From NCBI RefSeq assembly GCF_002204185.1, contig NZ_MXPU01000011.1:1-64000 (forward strand): 64,000 nucleotides of DNA, written 5' to 3'. How positions within the stretch are numbered: the first letter of the stretch is position 1; each line of letters begins with the position of its first letter. This stretch comes from Rhizobium esperanzae. GTDB taxonomy: Bacteria; Pseudomonadota; Alphaproteobacteria; Rhizobiales; Rhizobiaceae. Below, in pieces: positions 25,876 to 36,031 of the stretch. Made by a program: the position numbers and the translations under genes. Under the pieces are notes generated by a model. It was not told where the DNA came from. It saw nothing but the letters and a program-made list of their open reading frames with translations, and did no database searches.

Positions 25876-27156
25876 TCAGTCGCGAACTTCAGAGACAAGG
25901 ATTTTGTCCACGCGCCTGCCGTCGAGATCGACGACCTCGAAGCGCCATCCATCTCTCGTGAAGCTCTCCCCCAGGTCCGGCAGATGTTTCAGCTCCTCCA
26001 ACACCAGGCCGGCCACGGTCTGATATTCGAGATCGTCCTCGAGCTTGAGGTTCAGGAACTCGGCGAATTCGTCGATAGGCGTCCAGCCGGAGACGAGATA
26101 GGAACCGTCGTCTCGACGAGCGATGGCCTGCTCATCGACCGGTCCCTCCTGCATCGCGCCCATGATCGCTTCCAGAATGTCGCCCGACGAGACAATCCCT
26201 TCGAAATGGCCGTATTCATCAAACACCAGCACCATGTGAACAGGCGATTTCCTGATCGCTTCAATGACGTTGGTAGCGGTTGCAAGGTCCGAAACGACCG
26301 GGATGTCCTGTGTCAGAGCCTTGATGTCGGCGCTGCCGTGTTCGGACATCGAGTCGTAGAAATCCTTGACCGGAAGGATGCCGATCACCTCGTCGGAACT
26401 GCCTTTGCGAACCGGCAATCGAGACCTCTTCGTCCGGTGCAGCTGCGCCCGGATTTCATCGAGGCTGTCGTCGATATCGATAATTTCGACGTCCCGCCGC
26501 GGCGTCATCAGCGCTCGGGCGGTGCGGTCCGCCAGCCGCATGACGCCGGAGATCATCGCGGACTCTTCGCTCTCGATGACGCCCGCCGACTGCGCCTCGG
26601 CCAGAACGGTCTTGATCTCTTCGTCAGAGACGTTATCGCCGGCTTTTCCTGTCTGGCCGAGCAGCTTGAGCATCAGATTTCCCGAGGCGTTGAGAAGCCA
26701 GACGAGAGGCAGCGCAATTTTTGAAAGCATCGCCATGGCGGGTGCGACCCTCGCCGCAACCGCTTCGGGTTCCCGCAATGCGATCTGCTTTGGAACAAGT
26801 TCGCCGACGATCAGGGAGAGATAGGTGATAGCCACGACGACGGAACCGACGCCGATGGCGTCAGCAGCCGTCGATGACATCCCCTGCGCCTCCAGCCATG
26901 CTGTCAGGCGGCCGCCGAGCGTGGCCCCTGAGAAAGCGCCGGAGAGAACACCGACCAGCGTGATGCCGATCTGAACCGTGGAGAGAAAGCGACCGGGGTT
27001 TTCGGCAAGTTTGATGGCTTGAGCTGCACCCTTGCTCCCATTGTCGGAGAGAACCTTCAGGCGTGCCGTTCGAGAAGACACGACGGCGAGCTCAGACATG
27101 GCGAGCACACCATTCAGGATGGTGAGAAACGCCACAATGCCAATTTCCAGAAACAC
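25876..27156 (-). CDS. CNNM/CBS-domain membrane protein (HlyC/CorC family)
   Basis: This 426-residue protein has an N-terminal CNNM (DUF21) membrane domain with about four hydrophobic segments in residues 1-175, two CBS domains (about 205-330, including [14 protein letters not shown] and [12 protein letters not shown]), and a C-terminal CorC/HlyC domain ending [11 protein letters not shown]. Family members take part in magnesium/cobalt homeostasis, and CBS domains usually bind adenine nucleotides. It is often called hemolysin, without good reason. The start [16 protein letters not shown] is the natural one. Confidence 0.92.
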   Translation of the reverse strand: MFLEIGIVAFLTILNGVLAMSELAVVSSRTARLKVLSDNGSKGAAQAIKLAENPGRFLSTVQIGITLVGVLSGAFSGATLGGRLTAWLEAQGMSSTAADAIGVGSVVVAITYLSLIVGELVPKQIALREPEAVAARVAPAMAMLSKIALPLVWLLNASGNLMLKLLGQTGKAGDNVSDEEIKTVLAEAQSAGVIESEESAMISGVMRLADRTARALMTPRRDVEIIDIDDSLDEIRAQLHRTKRSRLPVRKGSSDEVIGILPVKDFYDSMSEHGSADIKALTQDIPVVSDLATATNVIEAIRKSPVHMVLVFDEYGHFEGIVSSGDILEAIMGAMQEGPVDEQAIARRDDGSYLVSGWTPIDEFAEFLNLKLEDDLEYQTVAGLVLEELKHLPDLGESFTRDGWRFEVVDLDGRRVDKILVSEVRD

Positions 27157-27510
27157 AGGGACCCTATTCGTTGAGGTTTTAATGCCGCATACGGCAAGGC
27201 GGCGGGGCTTTCGCAGAGACGCTATATATGCGCATCACCCATCGGCAAAGCTTTCTGTGAACTCGGCTGGGTACGAGGCGAGGCAGACATCGCAACACCG
27301 TCTACAATCGGCGCCGGCATCTTCTGCGGCGGCTTTCCGGTTTGAGCGGGCGGAGCTTGTACTGGATGGGTCGCTATCAGGCATGGCGCAATTTTGGCGG
27401 TGAAAAGGGCCCGGCGCAAGAGGCGCTGGGCGAATTCCCTATAACGTCTTGATGTGACAGTTTCGAAAACGGCGGCGAACATGCCTTCTGGCTGGGAATT
27501 TCGGGGCAAT
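27157..27510. other. Gap of 354 bases without a supported gene
   Basis: This stretch should contain the promoter of the CNNM/CBS gene, transcribed leftward. Short frames exist on both strands, but none has a good ribosome site or a recognisable product. No repeat or clear hairpin stands out. Confidence 0.5.
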
Positions 27511-28035
27511 TCACATGTCTGCGTGATGCCGAAGACGCTCGAACGCACCGGCATCACGCTCTCGAACCGTCAGGCCGCCAGAATGGTGATCCCATAAGCA
27601 TTGGCGGCGGCCGTCAATCCGGGCGATGGTCTCGGGCGAGGGGGCTTTCAGCGGCTCGCTCGTGCCTTCCGCTTCGATGAATTCGGCCATGTCGCGATCG
27701 ACGATCGCCGAAAACACCGCCGGAACGGTTCCGCGGTTGGCATAGCCATGCACCATGAAGGGCGCGATCGTGACGATGTCGCCAGCACCTGCCTCGATCT
27801 CTTCCGGGCCGTTATCAGTCAGCCGCCAGATCGTCAAACGACCCTCGAGAATGCGGAATACTTCCGGGCTTGCATGCGCATGTCTCGGCGTCCGGCTGCC
27901 GGGTGGTACGGTGACGTCGAAAATGTTGAGCCAGGTTCCGCGGATACGGATCTGTCGTTCGATGCGGTCGCCGAGGACGAAAAAGCGTTTCGCCTCTTCG
28001 CCGGCAGGCTTTGTCACAAATGAGTTGGACATCAT
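27511..28035 (-). CDS. Cupin-domain protein
   Basis: This 174-residue single-domain cupin has metal-binding motif 1 in PPGSRTPRHAHASPEVFRILEG (two His and one Glu) and motif 2 in DIVTIAPFMVHGYANRG (His). Such small cupins act as dioxygenases, isomerases or ligand sensors; nothing here fixes the substrate. The start MMSNSF follows AAGAAAGAG. It reads in the same direction as the alcohol dehydrogenase, 290 bases upstream of it. Confidence 0.82.
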   Translation of the reverse strand: MMSNSFVTKPAGEEAKRFFVLGDRIERQIRIRGTWLNIFDVTVPPGSRTPRHAHASPEVFRILEGRLTIWRLTDNGPEEIEAGAGDIVTIAPFMVHGYANRGTVPAVFSAIVDRDMAEFIEAEGTSEPLKAPSPETIARIDGRRQCLWDHHSGGLTVRERDAGAFERLRHHADM

Positions 28036-28325
28036 GTCTCTTTCTTCTTCTTACAGGCTCTTTCCAGCGGGCGCAGCCGTTAGACCTTTGCGCGACCTTT
28101 GACAACCGCCCCGTTGCGGGGGCAGATCGCCGAATCACGCGACAACATACGCCTTATCATGGCGTCGCGGCTGATATCGGTGTGGCCGGCAACTTCCGCA
28201 AGGCCCGGCAACGCCTCGCCGGCTGCGTGGAAATGACCCGGATCCTGTAATGCCGCCGACACGGAAGCGGCGCATAGACCAAGGCGAACCTTCCGGCCGC
28301 CACCGGCCGGCAGGGCCCCGTTTCC

Positions 28326-29369
28326 TCACGAAAACCGCGTAATCACGCTGGTCCCCGTGCCCTCGGCCTTGTCGAGCGCCATCAACGCCGGTACGGCCTC
28401 CTCCAGGCTGATCCGCCGTCCGATCAGCTTCTGCGGCGCGATCTTGCCGGCTGCCAGCATCGACAACATGGCGTCGTAGCGCCAGGCCTGCATGCCGTGG
28501 CTGCCGTAGATTTCGAGCTCGTTGCTGATCACCTGGGCCATCGGGATTTGCGGCGTGGCATATTCGCCGAGCATCAGCCCCACCTGGACATGCCGGCCGC
28601 GCCGGCGAAGGTTCTTGATCGAGTTGAAGCATGTGGCGGGATGGCCGAGCGCGTCGATCGAGACATGCGCGCCGCCCTTGGTGATCTCGCGCACCGCCTC
28701 GGCCACGTCGGCAACGCTTGAGGCATTGACCGTCGCCACCGCCCCGCACTCTCTGGCGAAGGCGAGTTTCTCCTCCGATATGTCGATGCCGATCGCATTG
28801 GCGCCTAGCGCGGTGGCGATCATGATCGCCGACAGGCCGACGCCGCCGCAGCCATGCACGGCGATCCATTCGCCGGGACCGGTGCGCGCATGGTCGGCGA
28901 CGGCGCGAAACGAAGTGGCGAAGCGGCAGCCGAGGCTTGCCGCCGTCGCATCCTCGATCGTATCGGGCAGGTGCACCAGATTGGTGTCGGCATAATCGAT
29001 CGCCACATACTCGGCGAAGGCGCCCCAATGGGTGAAGCCCGGCTGAAACTGGTTCGGGCAGACCTGCTGGTTGCCGGAATGGCATTCGCTGCAATGGCCG
29101 CAGCCGGAAACGAAGGGCACGGTCACCCGGTCGCCCACCTTGAAGCGCATCACGCCGCGGCCGGTGGCGACGACCCGCCCGGCAAGCTCGTGTCCCGGCA
29201 CATGCGGCAGCCGGATATCGGGATCGTGTCCCATCCAGCCGTGCCAGTCGCTGCGGCAGAGGCCGCTGGCACCGACGGAGATGACGACGCCATCCTCCGT
29301 CGGGGTCGGATCGGGCAAGGTGCGGATTTCGGGCGCCTGCTCGAAGGCTTCATAATACATGGCTTTCAT
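28326..29369 (-). CDS. Zinc-dependent alcohol dehydrogenase
   Basis: This 347-residue medium-chain dehydrogenase is probably NAD-dependent and cytoplasmic. The catalytic zinc ligands are visible as C38 and the GHE pair H60-E61; the structural zinc is held by C90, C93, C96 and C104. The cofactor fold shows [10 protein letters not shown], and the acid in IGIDIS favours NAD over NADP. The substrate is a small alcohol or polyol and cannot be named. The start at 29369 follows AAGGGAGA. It is divergent from the aminotransferase gene across 250 bases. Confidence 0.92.
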   Translation of the reverse strand: MKAMYYEAFEQAPEIRTLPDPTPTEDGVVISVGASGLCRSDWHGWMGHDPDIRLPHVPGHELAGRVVATGRGVMRFKVGDRVTVPFVSGCGHCSECHSGNQQVCPNQFQPGFTHWGAFAEYVAIDYADTNLVHLPDTIEDATAASLGCRFATSFRAVADHARTGPGEWIAVHGCGGVGLSAIMIATALGANAIGIDISEEKLAFARECGAVATVNASSVADVAEAVREITKGGAHVSIDALGHPATCFNSIKNLRRRGRHVQVGLMLGEYATPQIPMAQVISNELEIYGSHGMQAWRYDAMLSMLAAGKIAPQKLIGRRISLEEAVPALMALDKAEGTGTSVITRFS

Positions 29370-29619
29370 CGGCGTTCTCCCTTGCTGCTGTCCGGCGATT
29401 TCTCCCGATGATCGCATGCGCCAGCCCGCCATTCCAACAAAGATTCGATCATTTTTGCTGATGCACCCATCGCTCACGCCGCAGGTGTCGCGCACGAATG
29501 TTGCGGCCGGACGCCGTCACCCGGCATTTTCTTGCTTCCGTATTTCCGGCCGGGATTTGTTCTTGACCCGGCTTGCAAGCGAGGTTTTTGCTTTCCCGAA
29601 TTCTGAAGGGAGAGCAGCA

Positions 29620-30507
29620 ATGGCCGTCGATACATCACCGCGTTCCACCACCTGGACTCACGTCGACGGGGAATGGCTTCCCGGCAATCCGCCGCTGATC
29701 GGGCCGACCTCGCATGCCATGTGGCTCGGTTCCACGGTCTTCGACGGCGCCCGCTGGTTCGACGGCATCGCGCCCGACCTCGACCTGCATTGCCAGCGCA
29801 TCAACCGCTCGGCGCTCGCCATGGGGCTGAAGCCGGTGAAGTCAGCCGAGGAGATTGCCGCACTCGCCTGGGAAGGCGTTGGAAAATTCGACGGTGCGAC
29901 GGCGATCTACATCAAGCCGATGTATTGGGGCGAACATGGTTCGCCCGGCAGCATTGTCTCCGTCGATGCGGAATCGACCCGCTTCGCGCTCTGCCTGTTC
30001 GAGGCGCCGATGGGCGGTCATGGCGGCACCAGCCTCACCGTCTCGCCCTATCGCCGTCCGTCGCCGGAAACGGCAATGACCGAGGCGAAGACAGGCTCGC
30101 TCTATCCCAATAGCGGCCGCATGATCGCCGAGGCCCGCAGCCGCGGCTTCGACAATGCGCTGGTGCGCGATCTGAACGGCAACGTCGTCGAGACCGCCTC
30201 CTCGAACGTCTTCCTGGTGCGCGACGGCGTGGTGATGACGCCGGCCGCCAACCGCACCTTCCTCGCCGGCATCACCCGCGCCCGCGTCATCGGCCTGCTC
30301 CGCAAGGCCGGTTTCGACGTCGTCGAAGCAACCCTCTCGGTCGAGGATTTCCTCGCCGCCGACGAAATCTTCACGACAGGCAACTATTCCAAAGTCGTCG
30401 GCGTCACTCGCCTCGACGGCCGCAATTTCCAGGAAGGTCCCGTCACCCGCAAGGCGCTGGAGCTCTACATGGACTGGGCCCACGGAAGAAGCGAGAGCGA
30501 AGAGTGA
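29620..30507 (+). CDS. Class IV aminotransferase, branched-chain type
   Basis: This 295-residue PLP-dependent aminotransferase of fold type IV probably interconverts branched-chain amino acids and their 2-oxo acids. The PLP lysine is K157 (TEAKTGSLYPN), and NVVETASSNVFLV with E191 is the cofactor-binding loop. The family also includes D-amino-acid aminotransferase and 4-amino-4-deoxychorismate lyase; the opening (THVDGEWLPGNPPL) and length favour an IlvE-like enzyme. The start at 29620 follows GAAGGGAGAG. A longer opening from 29359 overlaps the divergent dehydrogenase and is rejected. Confidence 0.88.
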   Translation: MAVDTSPRSTTWTHVDGEWLPGNPPLIGPTSHAMWLGSTVFDGARWFDGIAPDLDLHCQRINRSALAMGLKPVKSAEEIAALAWEGVGKFDGATAIYIKPMYWGEHGSPGSIVSVDAESTRFALCLFEAPMGGHGGTSLTVSPYRRPSPETAMTEAKTGSLYPNSGRMIAEARSRGFDNALVRDLNGNVVETASSNVFLVRDGVVMTPAANRTFLAGITRARVIGLLRKAGFDVVEATLSVEDFLAADEIFTTGNYSKVVGVTRLDGRNFQEGPVTRKALELYMDWAHGRSESEE

Positions 30508-30628
30508 GGGTGAGCAGCGGTTCGGCGCAGCCGAAGCAATCGATCCAGTGAATCGATTGCAGCTGCGAACGCCCGGAGCGCAAGCGCAGGGCCGGGGCGG
30601 TTCCGCCGGCAGAATTGAGATCGGGGAT

Positions 30629-30797
30629 ACCCCCCTCTGCCCTGCCGGGCATCTCCCCCACAAGGGGGGAGATCGGCAAGAAGCGATACTTCGCCCTAAG
30701 TTCACGATTCATGTGACGGCCAGTTGTTTGGGGAGGCCATCGCGCCCAGCCAATCTCCCTCCTTGTGGGGGAGATGCCCGGCAGGGCAGAGGGGGGT
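30629..30797. repeat. Intergenic palindromic repeat (family D), first copy
   Basis: CCCCCCTCTGCCCTGCCGGG begins the left arm, and CCCGGCAGGGCAGAGGGGGG ends the right one. The interior (about 30674-30750) includes CCAGTTGTTTGGGGAGGCC. The copy at 36032-36200 has the same interior reading in the opposite direction. It occupies the 304-base gap between the aminotransferase and LysR genes. Confidence 0.85.
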
Positions 30798-30811
30798 GCC
30801 ATCCCACCCCC

Positions 30812-31711
30812 TCAGATCATCCGCTTCCGATGTTCCGCAAATCTCTCCGCCAAGAGATCGATAAACAGCCTTACCTTGGTCGGCAGATGGCTGCGGTTGG
30901 GGTAGACCGCGTTGATGGTGAATTCCACCGGCCGATAATCCGGCATGATCCTTATCAGCCGTCCTTCGGCGATGTCGTCGAACACGACGAAGCTTGGCGC
31001 CAGGAAGAGGCCGCGTCCGTTCAGCGTCAGGAAGCGCAGCATCTCGGCATTGTTCGAGACGACGTTGCCGCTGACTTTGACGCTCTCCTGCCGGCCGTCG
31101 CCATCCTCGAAGCGCCACTCATCGCCATAAGGGTAATAGGCGTATTGCAGGCAATTGTGATCGACGATCTCGGCCGGCTTCAGCGGGAGCGGATGGCTGT
31201 CGACATAGGACGGCGAGCAGACGAGCATATGGCGCCAAGGCGTCAGCTTGCGTGCGATGAGCGACGAATCCGGCGGCAGGGTGCGGATGACAAGGTCGTA
31301 GCCGTCCTCGATCATGTCAACCATCCGCTCGCCGACGCTGAAATCGACTGAGATCGATGGGTAGAGCTCCATATATTCGCTGAAGACAGGCAGCAGGAAA
31401 CGCACGATGGAACCGCTGGTATAGACCTTCAGCGTGCCGCGCGGCGTCGTGCTCAACGCGCTTGCCGTCCGATCCGCTTCATCGAGTTCGGCGAGAATCT
31501 GCGCCGAGCGCTCATAATAATATTTGCCGGTTTCGGTGAGGCTGACCTTGCGCGTGGTGCGGTTGAGCAGCCGAACGCCGAGCCGCTCCTCCAGCGATTG
31601 CACATGATTGCCGACCATGGTGACGGACATGTTCAGCCGGCGCGCGGCCGCGGAAAAACCGCCGCATTCCACGACGCGGCCAAAAACTGCAAGGCTTGTC
31701 AGCCGATCCAT
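30812..31711 (-). CDS. LysR-family transcriptional regulator
   Basis: This 299-residue LysR protein has an N-terminal winged helix (residues 1-60; recognition part GFSAAARRLNMSVTMVGNHV) and a two-lobed effector domain. It belongs to the subgroup opening MDRLTSLAVFGRVVE. It is divergent from the EmrAB-like efflux genes at 31849-34794 across 137 bases, the arrangement of a regulator controlling its neighbour. The effector is unknown. Confidence 0.92.
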   Translation of the reverse strand: MDRLTSLAVFGRVVECGGFSAAARRLNMSVTMVGNHVQSLEERLGVRLLNRTTRKVSLTETGKYYYERSAQILAELDEADRTASALSTTPRGTLKVYTSGSIVRFLLPVFSEYMELYPSISVDFSVGERMVDMIEDGYDLVIRTLPPDSSLIARKLTPWRHMLVCSPSYVDSHPLPLKPAEIVDHNCLQYAYYPYGDEWRFEDGDGRQESVKVSGNVVSNNAEMLRFLTLNGRGLFLAPSFVVFDDIAEGRLIRIMPDYRPVEFTINAVYPNRSHLPTKVRLFIDLLAERFAEHRKRMI

Positions 31712-31848
31712 ATTGCCCTCGGATTATCCGCTGAGAGTTGATGATCCTTCCCGATTTAAGCAGATTATCAAAGTGAATGGCAGAGCGCATTTTCCTTCGC
31801 ATCGAACAGGCCTCGCCTAAGCGGGGCGACAGACGAAGGAAAAGGACG

Positions 31849-33075
31849 ATGGTCGAGCTACCCCGCAAGCAGGTTTTCGAAAGTGCTGGAGAGGCCGAGC
31901 GGATCTTGGCCGAGGAGGCCGCCAGGGCGCCCGCCGCCGAGGCACCCGCAACACCCGAGACCGGAACCCCGGTCGCGCAAGCGCCTGAAAAGACCGGCCG
32001 CCGGATGCTCAAGCGTGCGGTCATCGCCGCAGCACTGCTTGCCGGCGCCGCGTTCGCGGGCGATTTCGGCTATCGCTACTGGACGGTTGGCCGTTTCATC
32101 GAATCCACCGACGACGCCTATGTGAAGGCGGACTACACCACTGTCGCGCCAAAAGTTGCCGGCTATATCAAACAGGTTCTGGTCAACGACAACGACCAGG
32201 TCAAATCAGGCCAGGTTCTCGCCCGCATCGACGACCGCGATTTCCAGGCAGCGCTTTCGCAGGCGAGAGCCGACGTCAAGGCAGCCGAGGCCGCCATCAC
32301 CAACATCGACGCCCAGATTGCCTTGCAGCAGTCGGTCATCGAACAGGCGAAAGCTACGGTCGACGCTTCGCAGGCCTCGCTGGACTTTGCCGTGTCCGAT
32401 GCCGCCCGCTCTGCTCGCCTCATCACCAACGGCGCCGGCACCCAGTCCCGTGCCGAACAGAGCCAGTCGACCCGCGACCAGGCCGCTGCCGCCGTCGAAC
32501 GCGACCGGGCAGCGCTCGTCGCGGCAGAGAACAAGGTGCCGGTGCTCCGGACTGAGCGGGAACAGGCGGCGGCCCAGCGCGATCGGGCTGCGGCCGCCGC
32601 GCACCAGGCCGAACTCAACCTCTCCTACACGGATATCGTCGCCGCCGTCGACGGCACGGTCGGCGCCCGTTCGATCCGCGTCGGCCAGTATGTCACCTCG
32701 GGCACGCAGTTGATGGCAGTCGTGCCGCTGCATGCGGTCTATGTCGTCGCCAATTTCAAGGAAACCCAGCTGACCCACGTCCGCCCCGGCCAGCCGGTCG
32801 AGATCAAGGTCGACAGCTTTCCCGACACGGCGATCAGAGGCCATGTCGACAGTGTATCGCCGGCCAGCGGCCTCGAATTTTCGCTGCTGCCGCCGGACAA
32901 TGCCACCGGCAATTTCACCAAGATCGTCCAGCGCATCCCGGTCAAAATCGTCATCGACGATGAGGCTTTGAGCGGCCTGTTGCGCTCCGGCATGTCGGTC
33001 GAGCCCGAAATCGACACCAAGGCTGCCCAGACCGAGGCAGCGACAGGTGAGGGAACATCCGGTCACGCCGGATGA
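31849..33075 (+). CDS. HlyD-family membrane fusion protein (EmrA-like)
   Basis: This 408-residue periplasmic adaptor joins an inner-membrane drug exporter to an outer-membrane channel. It has an Ala/Pro/Glu-rich cytoplasmic N-terminus, one membrane helix (about 54-72), a lipoyl-like half (YVKADYTTVAPKVAGYI), a long coiled coil (about 130-255) and a beta-barrel domain (VVANFKETQLTHVRPGQ). The start at 31849 has AAGGAAAAGGA upstream; a longer opening from 31777 is weaker. The MFS exporter starts 100 bases downstream. Confidence 0.93.
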   Translation: MVELPRKQVFESAGEAERILAEEAARAPAAEAPATPETGTPVAQAPEKTGRRMLKRAVIAAALLAGAAFAGDFGYRYWTVGRFIESTDDAYVKADYTTVAPKVAGYIKQVLVNDNDQVKSGQVLARIDDRDFQAALSQARADVKAAEAAITNIDAQIALQQSVIEQAKATVDASQASLDFAVSDAARSARLITNGAGTQSRAEQSQSTRDQAAAAVERDRAALVAAENKVPVLRTEREQAAAQRDRAAAAAHQAELNLSYTDIVAAVDGTVGARSIRVGQYVTSGTQLMAVVPLHAVYVVANFKETQLTHVRPGQPVEIKVDSFPDTAIRGHVDSVSPASGLEFSLLPPDNATGNFTKIVQRIPVKIVIDDEALSGLLRSGMSVEPEIDTKAAQTEAATGEGTSGHAG

Positions 33076-33174
33076 TCCTGCCCGTTTTTGTCGAATTGTT
33101 CCCGATCATTCCCGAATGATCGCCCGTACCTCGTCATGAGAAGGCTTTCCGCGAGAGCCGGAAAGAGATCAGCC

Positions 33175-34794
33175 ATGGCCACTCTTCAGATTGCCGCAAA
33201 CAGCAATTCAGCTGTGCGTCCCGCCATCGCGGCGCCCGCCCAACCCGCCGCCATCAGCCCGCTGCGCATGTGGATGGCCGTCGTCGGCTCCACGCTCGGC
33301 GCCTTCATGGCGGTGCTCAATATCCAGATCGTCAATGCCTCGCTTGCCGATATCCAGGGCGCCATCGGCGCCGGCACGGATGACGGCGGCTGGATCTCGA
33401 CCTCCTATCTGATCGCCGAGATCGTCGTCATTCCCCTGAGTGGCTGGCTGACGCGGGTCTTCTCGCTTCGCAACTACCTGCTCGTCAACGCCATCCTCTT
33501 CCTGATCTTCTCGGTCGCCTGCGCCTTCGCGGCCAATCTGCAGCAGATGATCATCCTGCGCGCCATCCAGGGCTTTTCCGGCGGCGTGCTGATCCCGATG
33601 GCCTTCACCATCATCATCACGCTTCTGCCCAAGGCCAAGCAGCCGATCGGCCTGGCGCTCTTTGCCCTTTCGGCCACCTTCGCTCCGGCCATCGGCCCGA
33701 CGATCGGCGGTTACCTCACCGAGAACTGGGGCTGGGAATACATCTTCTACGTCAACCTGGTGCCGGGCGCGCTGATGGTCGGCATGCTCTTTGCTTCGCT
33801 CGACCGTGCGCCAATGAACCTGAAGCTGCTCGCCAAGGGGGACTGGCCGGGCATCGTCACCATGGCGATCGGCCTGGCAGCCCTGCAGACCGTGCTGGAA
33901 GAGGGCAACAAGGAGGACTGGTTCGGCTCCGATTTCATCCTCCGCCTGGCGGTTGTCGCTGCCGTCTCGTTGACGCTGTTCATCGTCATCGAGCTGAGGA
34001 CTGCCCATCCGCTCCTCAATCTGCGCCTGCTGCTGCGCCGCAACTTCGGCTTCGGCATCGTCGCCAATTTCTTGCTCGGCATTGCGCTTTATGGTTCGGT
34101 CTTCGTGCTGCCAATCTATCTCACACGCATCCAGGGCTATAATTCCGAGCAGATCGGCATGGTCCTCGCATGGACCGGCATTCCGCAGCTGCTGCTCATC
34201 CCGATGGTGCCGCGCCTGATGAAACGGTTTGACGTCCGCCTGCTGATCGCCATTGGCTTCGCCCTCTTTGCCGCCTCGAATTTCATGAATGTGCATATGA
34301 CCGGCGATTATGCGAGCGACCAGCTGTTCTGGCCGAACATCGTGCGCGCCGTCGGCCAGGCACTCGTCTTCACACCGCTTTCGGCGATCGCCACGTCAGG
34401 CATCGAGCAGGAGAATGCCGGTTCGGCCTCGTCCCTCTTTAACATGATGCGCAATCTCGGCGGCGCCGTCGGCATTGCCTCGCTGCAGACCTTCCTGTCG
34501 AAGCGCGAGCAGTTCCACTCGAACATCCTGACCAACTCGGTCTCCGTCTTCGAGGAAGCGACCCGCGATCGCATCGCCAGGCTGACGGCCTATTTCATGA
34601 ACCACGGCGTCAGCGACCAGGCGCTCGCCAGTCACAAGGCTGTCGTTGCCATCGCGCTCAAAATTCGCAAGCAGGCCAATATCATGGCCTTCAGCGACAC
34701 GTTTTTCCTGCTCGGCGTCGCCCTCGTCGTCGCCTTGCTGGCAAGTCTGTTGCTTCGCAAATCCGGTCAACTCTCCGGCGGCGGCGCGCATTAG
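33175..34794 (+). CDS. DHA2-family MFS drug exporter (EmrB-like)
   Basis: This 539-residue proton-driven multidrug exporter should have 14 membrane helices. Motif C (APAIGPTIGGYLTENWGWEYIF) marks it as an antiporter of the DHA2 group. A long loop near the C-terminus (SKREQFHSNILTNSVSV) is typical of EmrB. The start at 33175 follows GGAAAGAGAT; openings further upstream lack a site. With the adaptor it should form a two-component pump that borrows an outer-membrane TolC-like channel from elsewhere. Control by the divergent LysR is likely. Confidence 0.94.
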   Translation: MATLQIAANSNSAVRPAIAAPAQPAAISPLRMWMAVVGSTLGAFMAVLNIQIVNASLADIQGAIGAGTDDGGWISTSYLIAEIVVIPLSGWLTRVFSLRNYLLVNAILFLIFSVACAFAANLQQMIILRAIQGFSGGVLIPMAFTIIITLLPKAKQPIGLALFALSATFAPAIGPTIGGYLTENWGWEYIFYVNLVPGALMVGMLFASLDRAPMNLKLLAKGDWPGIVTMAIGLAALQTVLEEGNKEDWFGSDFILRLAVVAAVSLTLFIVIELRTAHPLLNLRLLLRRNFGFGIVANFLLGIALYGSVFVLPIYLTRIQGYNSEQIGMVLAWTGIPQLLLIPMVPRLMKRFDVRLLIAIGFALFAASNFMNVHMTGDYASDQLFWPNIVRAVGQALVFTPLSAIATSGIEQENAGSASSLFNMMRNLGGAVGIASLQTFLSKREQFHSNILTNSVSVFEEATRDRIARLTAYFMNHGVSDQALASHKAVVAIALKIRKQANIMAFSDTFFLLGVALVVALLASLLLRKSGQLSGGGAH

Positions 34795-34814
34795 AGCATA
34801 AGGAGGAGAACGCC

Positions 34815-36020
34815 ATGACGTCCGCAATTCACGCTCCCGATCTCGATCGCTTGCAGCGACAGGCCGCCGGCAACGCCGTCAGTGCCGGCGCGCTGCTCTC
34901 GATCATCGAATGGCTCTCCGGCGACGAATGCCACGCGCTCGACGAAGCCGGACTCGTCTCCGGCCTCGGCCGCCGGCTTCAGGCCCTCGGCCTGCCGGTC
35001 GACCGGCTGACCCTGCATCTGATGACGCTGCATCCCGAGCTCGTCGGTCGCACCATTGCCTGGGCGCCGGGAGAGCCGGTCGAGATCCACGACCGCGAAC
35101 ATGGCGCACGGGTCGCGATTTCAAACACGCCGCTGCGCAAGGTCATGGAAACCCGGGAGCCGCTCGTCGTCGGCCCCGGCGAAAGCGTGCATGGCCGCTG
35201 GCAGCATATCGACGTCTTCGCCGATCGCGGTCTGATGCAGCTTGTCATCGCGCCGCTCTGCAATATCGACGGGCCGGTCGGCGCCGCCGTCTTCGGCACG
35301 AGGCGACCGGTCGGCTTCACAGCCTCCGAACGTCAGGTGATCGAGCGCATTCTGCCGGCGCTGCGAAACACCAGCGAGCTGCGCATTCTTCGCCAGATCG
35401 AACTCAGCCTGCTCGACACCTATGTCGGTCCGCTGACCGCAAGCCGGATCTTGGCCGGCCGCATCCGCCAGGGCGAAATCGAATCGATGGAGGCCGCCCT
35501 GCTGCTTTGCGATCTGCGCGGCTTTACCGAGCTGTCCAATAAACTCGCCGGCAGCACCGTTCTTGGGCTTCTCAACGCCTATTTCGACCGGGTCGTCCCG
35601 GCGATTACCCGGGAAGGCGGCGAAGTGCTGAAATTCATGGGCGACGCCGTGCTTGCCTTCTTTCCCGGTTACGCTGCGGCCCATGCCTGCGGCGCTGCCC
35701 TGGCATCGGCCCGCGCCATCCTCGATGAGATCGACCATTTCCAGTACGAAGGCATCGGCGTGAAGGCCGGCATCGCCCTGCACTATGGCGAGGTCAGCTA
35801 CGGCAATGTCGGTTCAGGCCGGCGTCTCGATTTCACCCTGATCGGCCGCGACGTTAACCTGGTCAGCCGCATCCAGACCGCCTGCAGTGAGTTGGGCGAG
35901 GTGTTGCTGATGTCGGAGCCGTTCCGCGAGAAAGCCGGGGCAGGGGATGTGATGTCGGTCGGGGTGCATAGGCCGAAAGGTTTTGCCGAGCCAGTGGAGC
36001 TGTTTACGATCGTGCGGTAG
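34815..36020 (+). CDS. Class III adenylate cyclase with N-terminal GAF-like domain
   Basis: This 401-residue soluble protein is expected to make cAMP. The C-terminal cyclase domain (about 225-400) has both metal-binding aspartates (D233 in LLCDLRGF, D277 in FMGDAVLAFF), the purine-contacting K273 and the transition-state pair N348 and R352 (GRDVNLVSRI), so it looks active. The N-terminal 200 residues resemble a GAF-type sensory domain (LVIAPLCNIDGPVGAAVFG). Rhizobia carry many such cyclases. It starts 20 bases after the efflux gene and is likely co-transcribed, an unusual partner for a drug pump. Confidence 0.93.
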   Translation: MTSAIHAPDLDRLQRQAAGNAVSAGALLSIIEWLSGDECHALDEAGLVSGLGRRLQALGLPVDRLTLHLMTLHPELVGRTIAWAPGEPVEIHDREHGARVAISNTPLRKVMETREPLVVGPGESVHGRWQHIDVFADRGLMQLVIAPLCNIDGPVGAAVFGTRRPVGFTASERQVIERILPALRNTSELRILRQIELSLLDTYVGPLTASRILAGRIRQGEIESMEAALLLCDLRGFTELSNKLAGSTVLGLLNAYFDRVVPAITREGGEVLKFMGDAVLAFFPGYAAAHACGAALASARAILDEIDHFQYEGIGVKAGIALHYGEVSYGNVGSGRRLDFTLIGRDVNLVSRIQTACSELGEVLLMSEPFREKAGAGDVMSVGVHRPKGFAEPVELFTIVR

Positions 36021-36031
36021 GTGTAAGCCCA

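Noticed and set aside
27222..27557. 111-codon minus-strand frame downstream of the cupin
   Set aside because: It overlaps the cupin end in another phase and shows no motif or start signal.
28080..28262. 60-codon minus-strand frame between cupin and alcohol dehydrogenase genes
   Set aside because: No ribosome site and no recognisable product; it may be chance in a 290-base gap.
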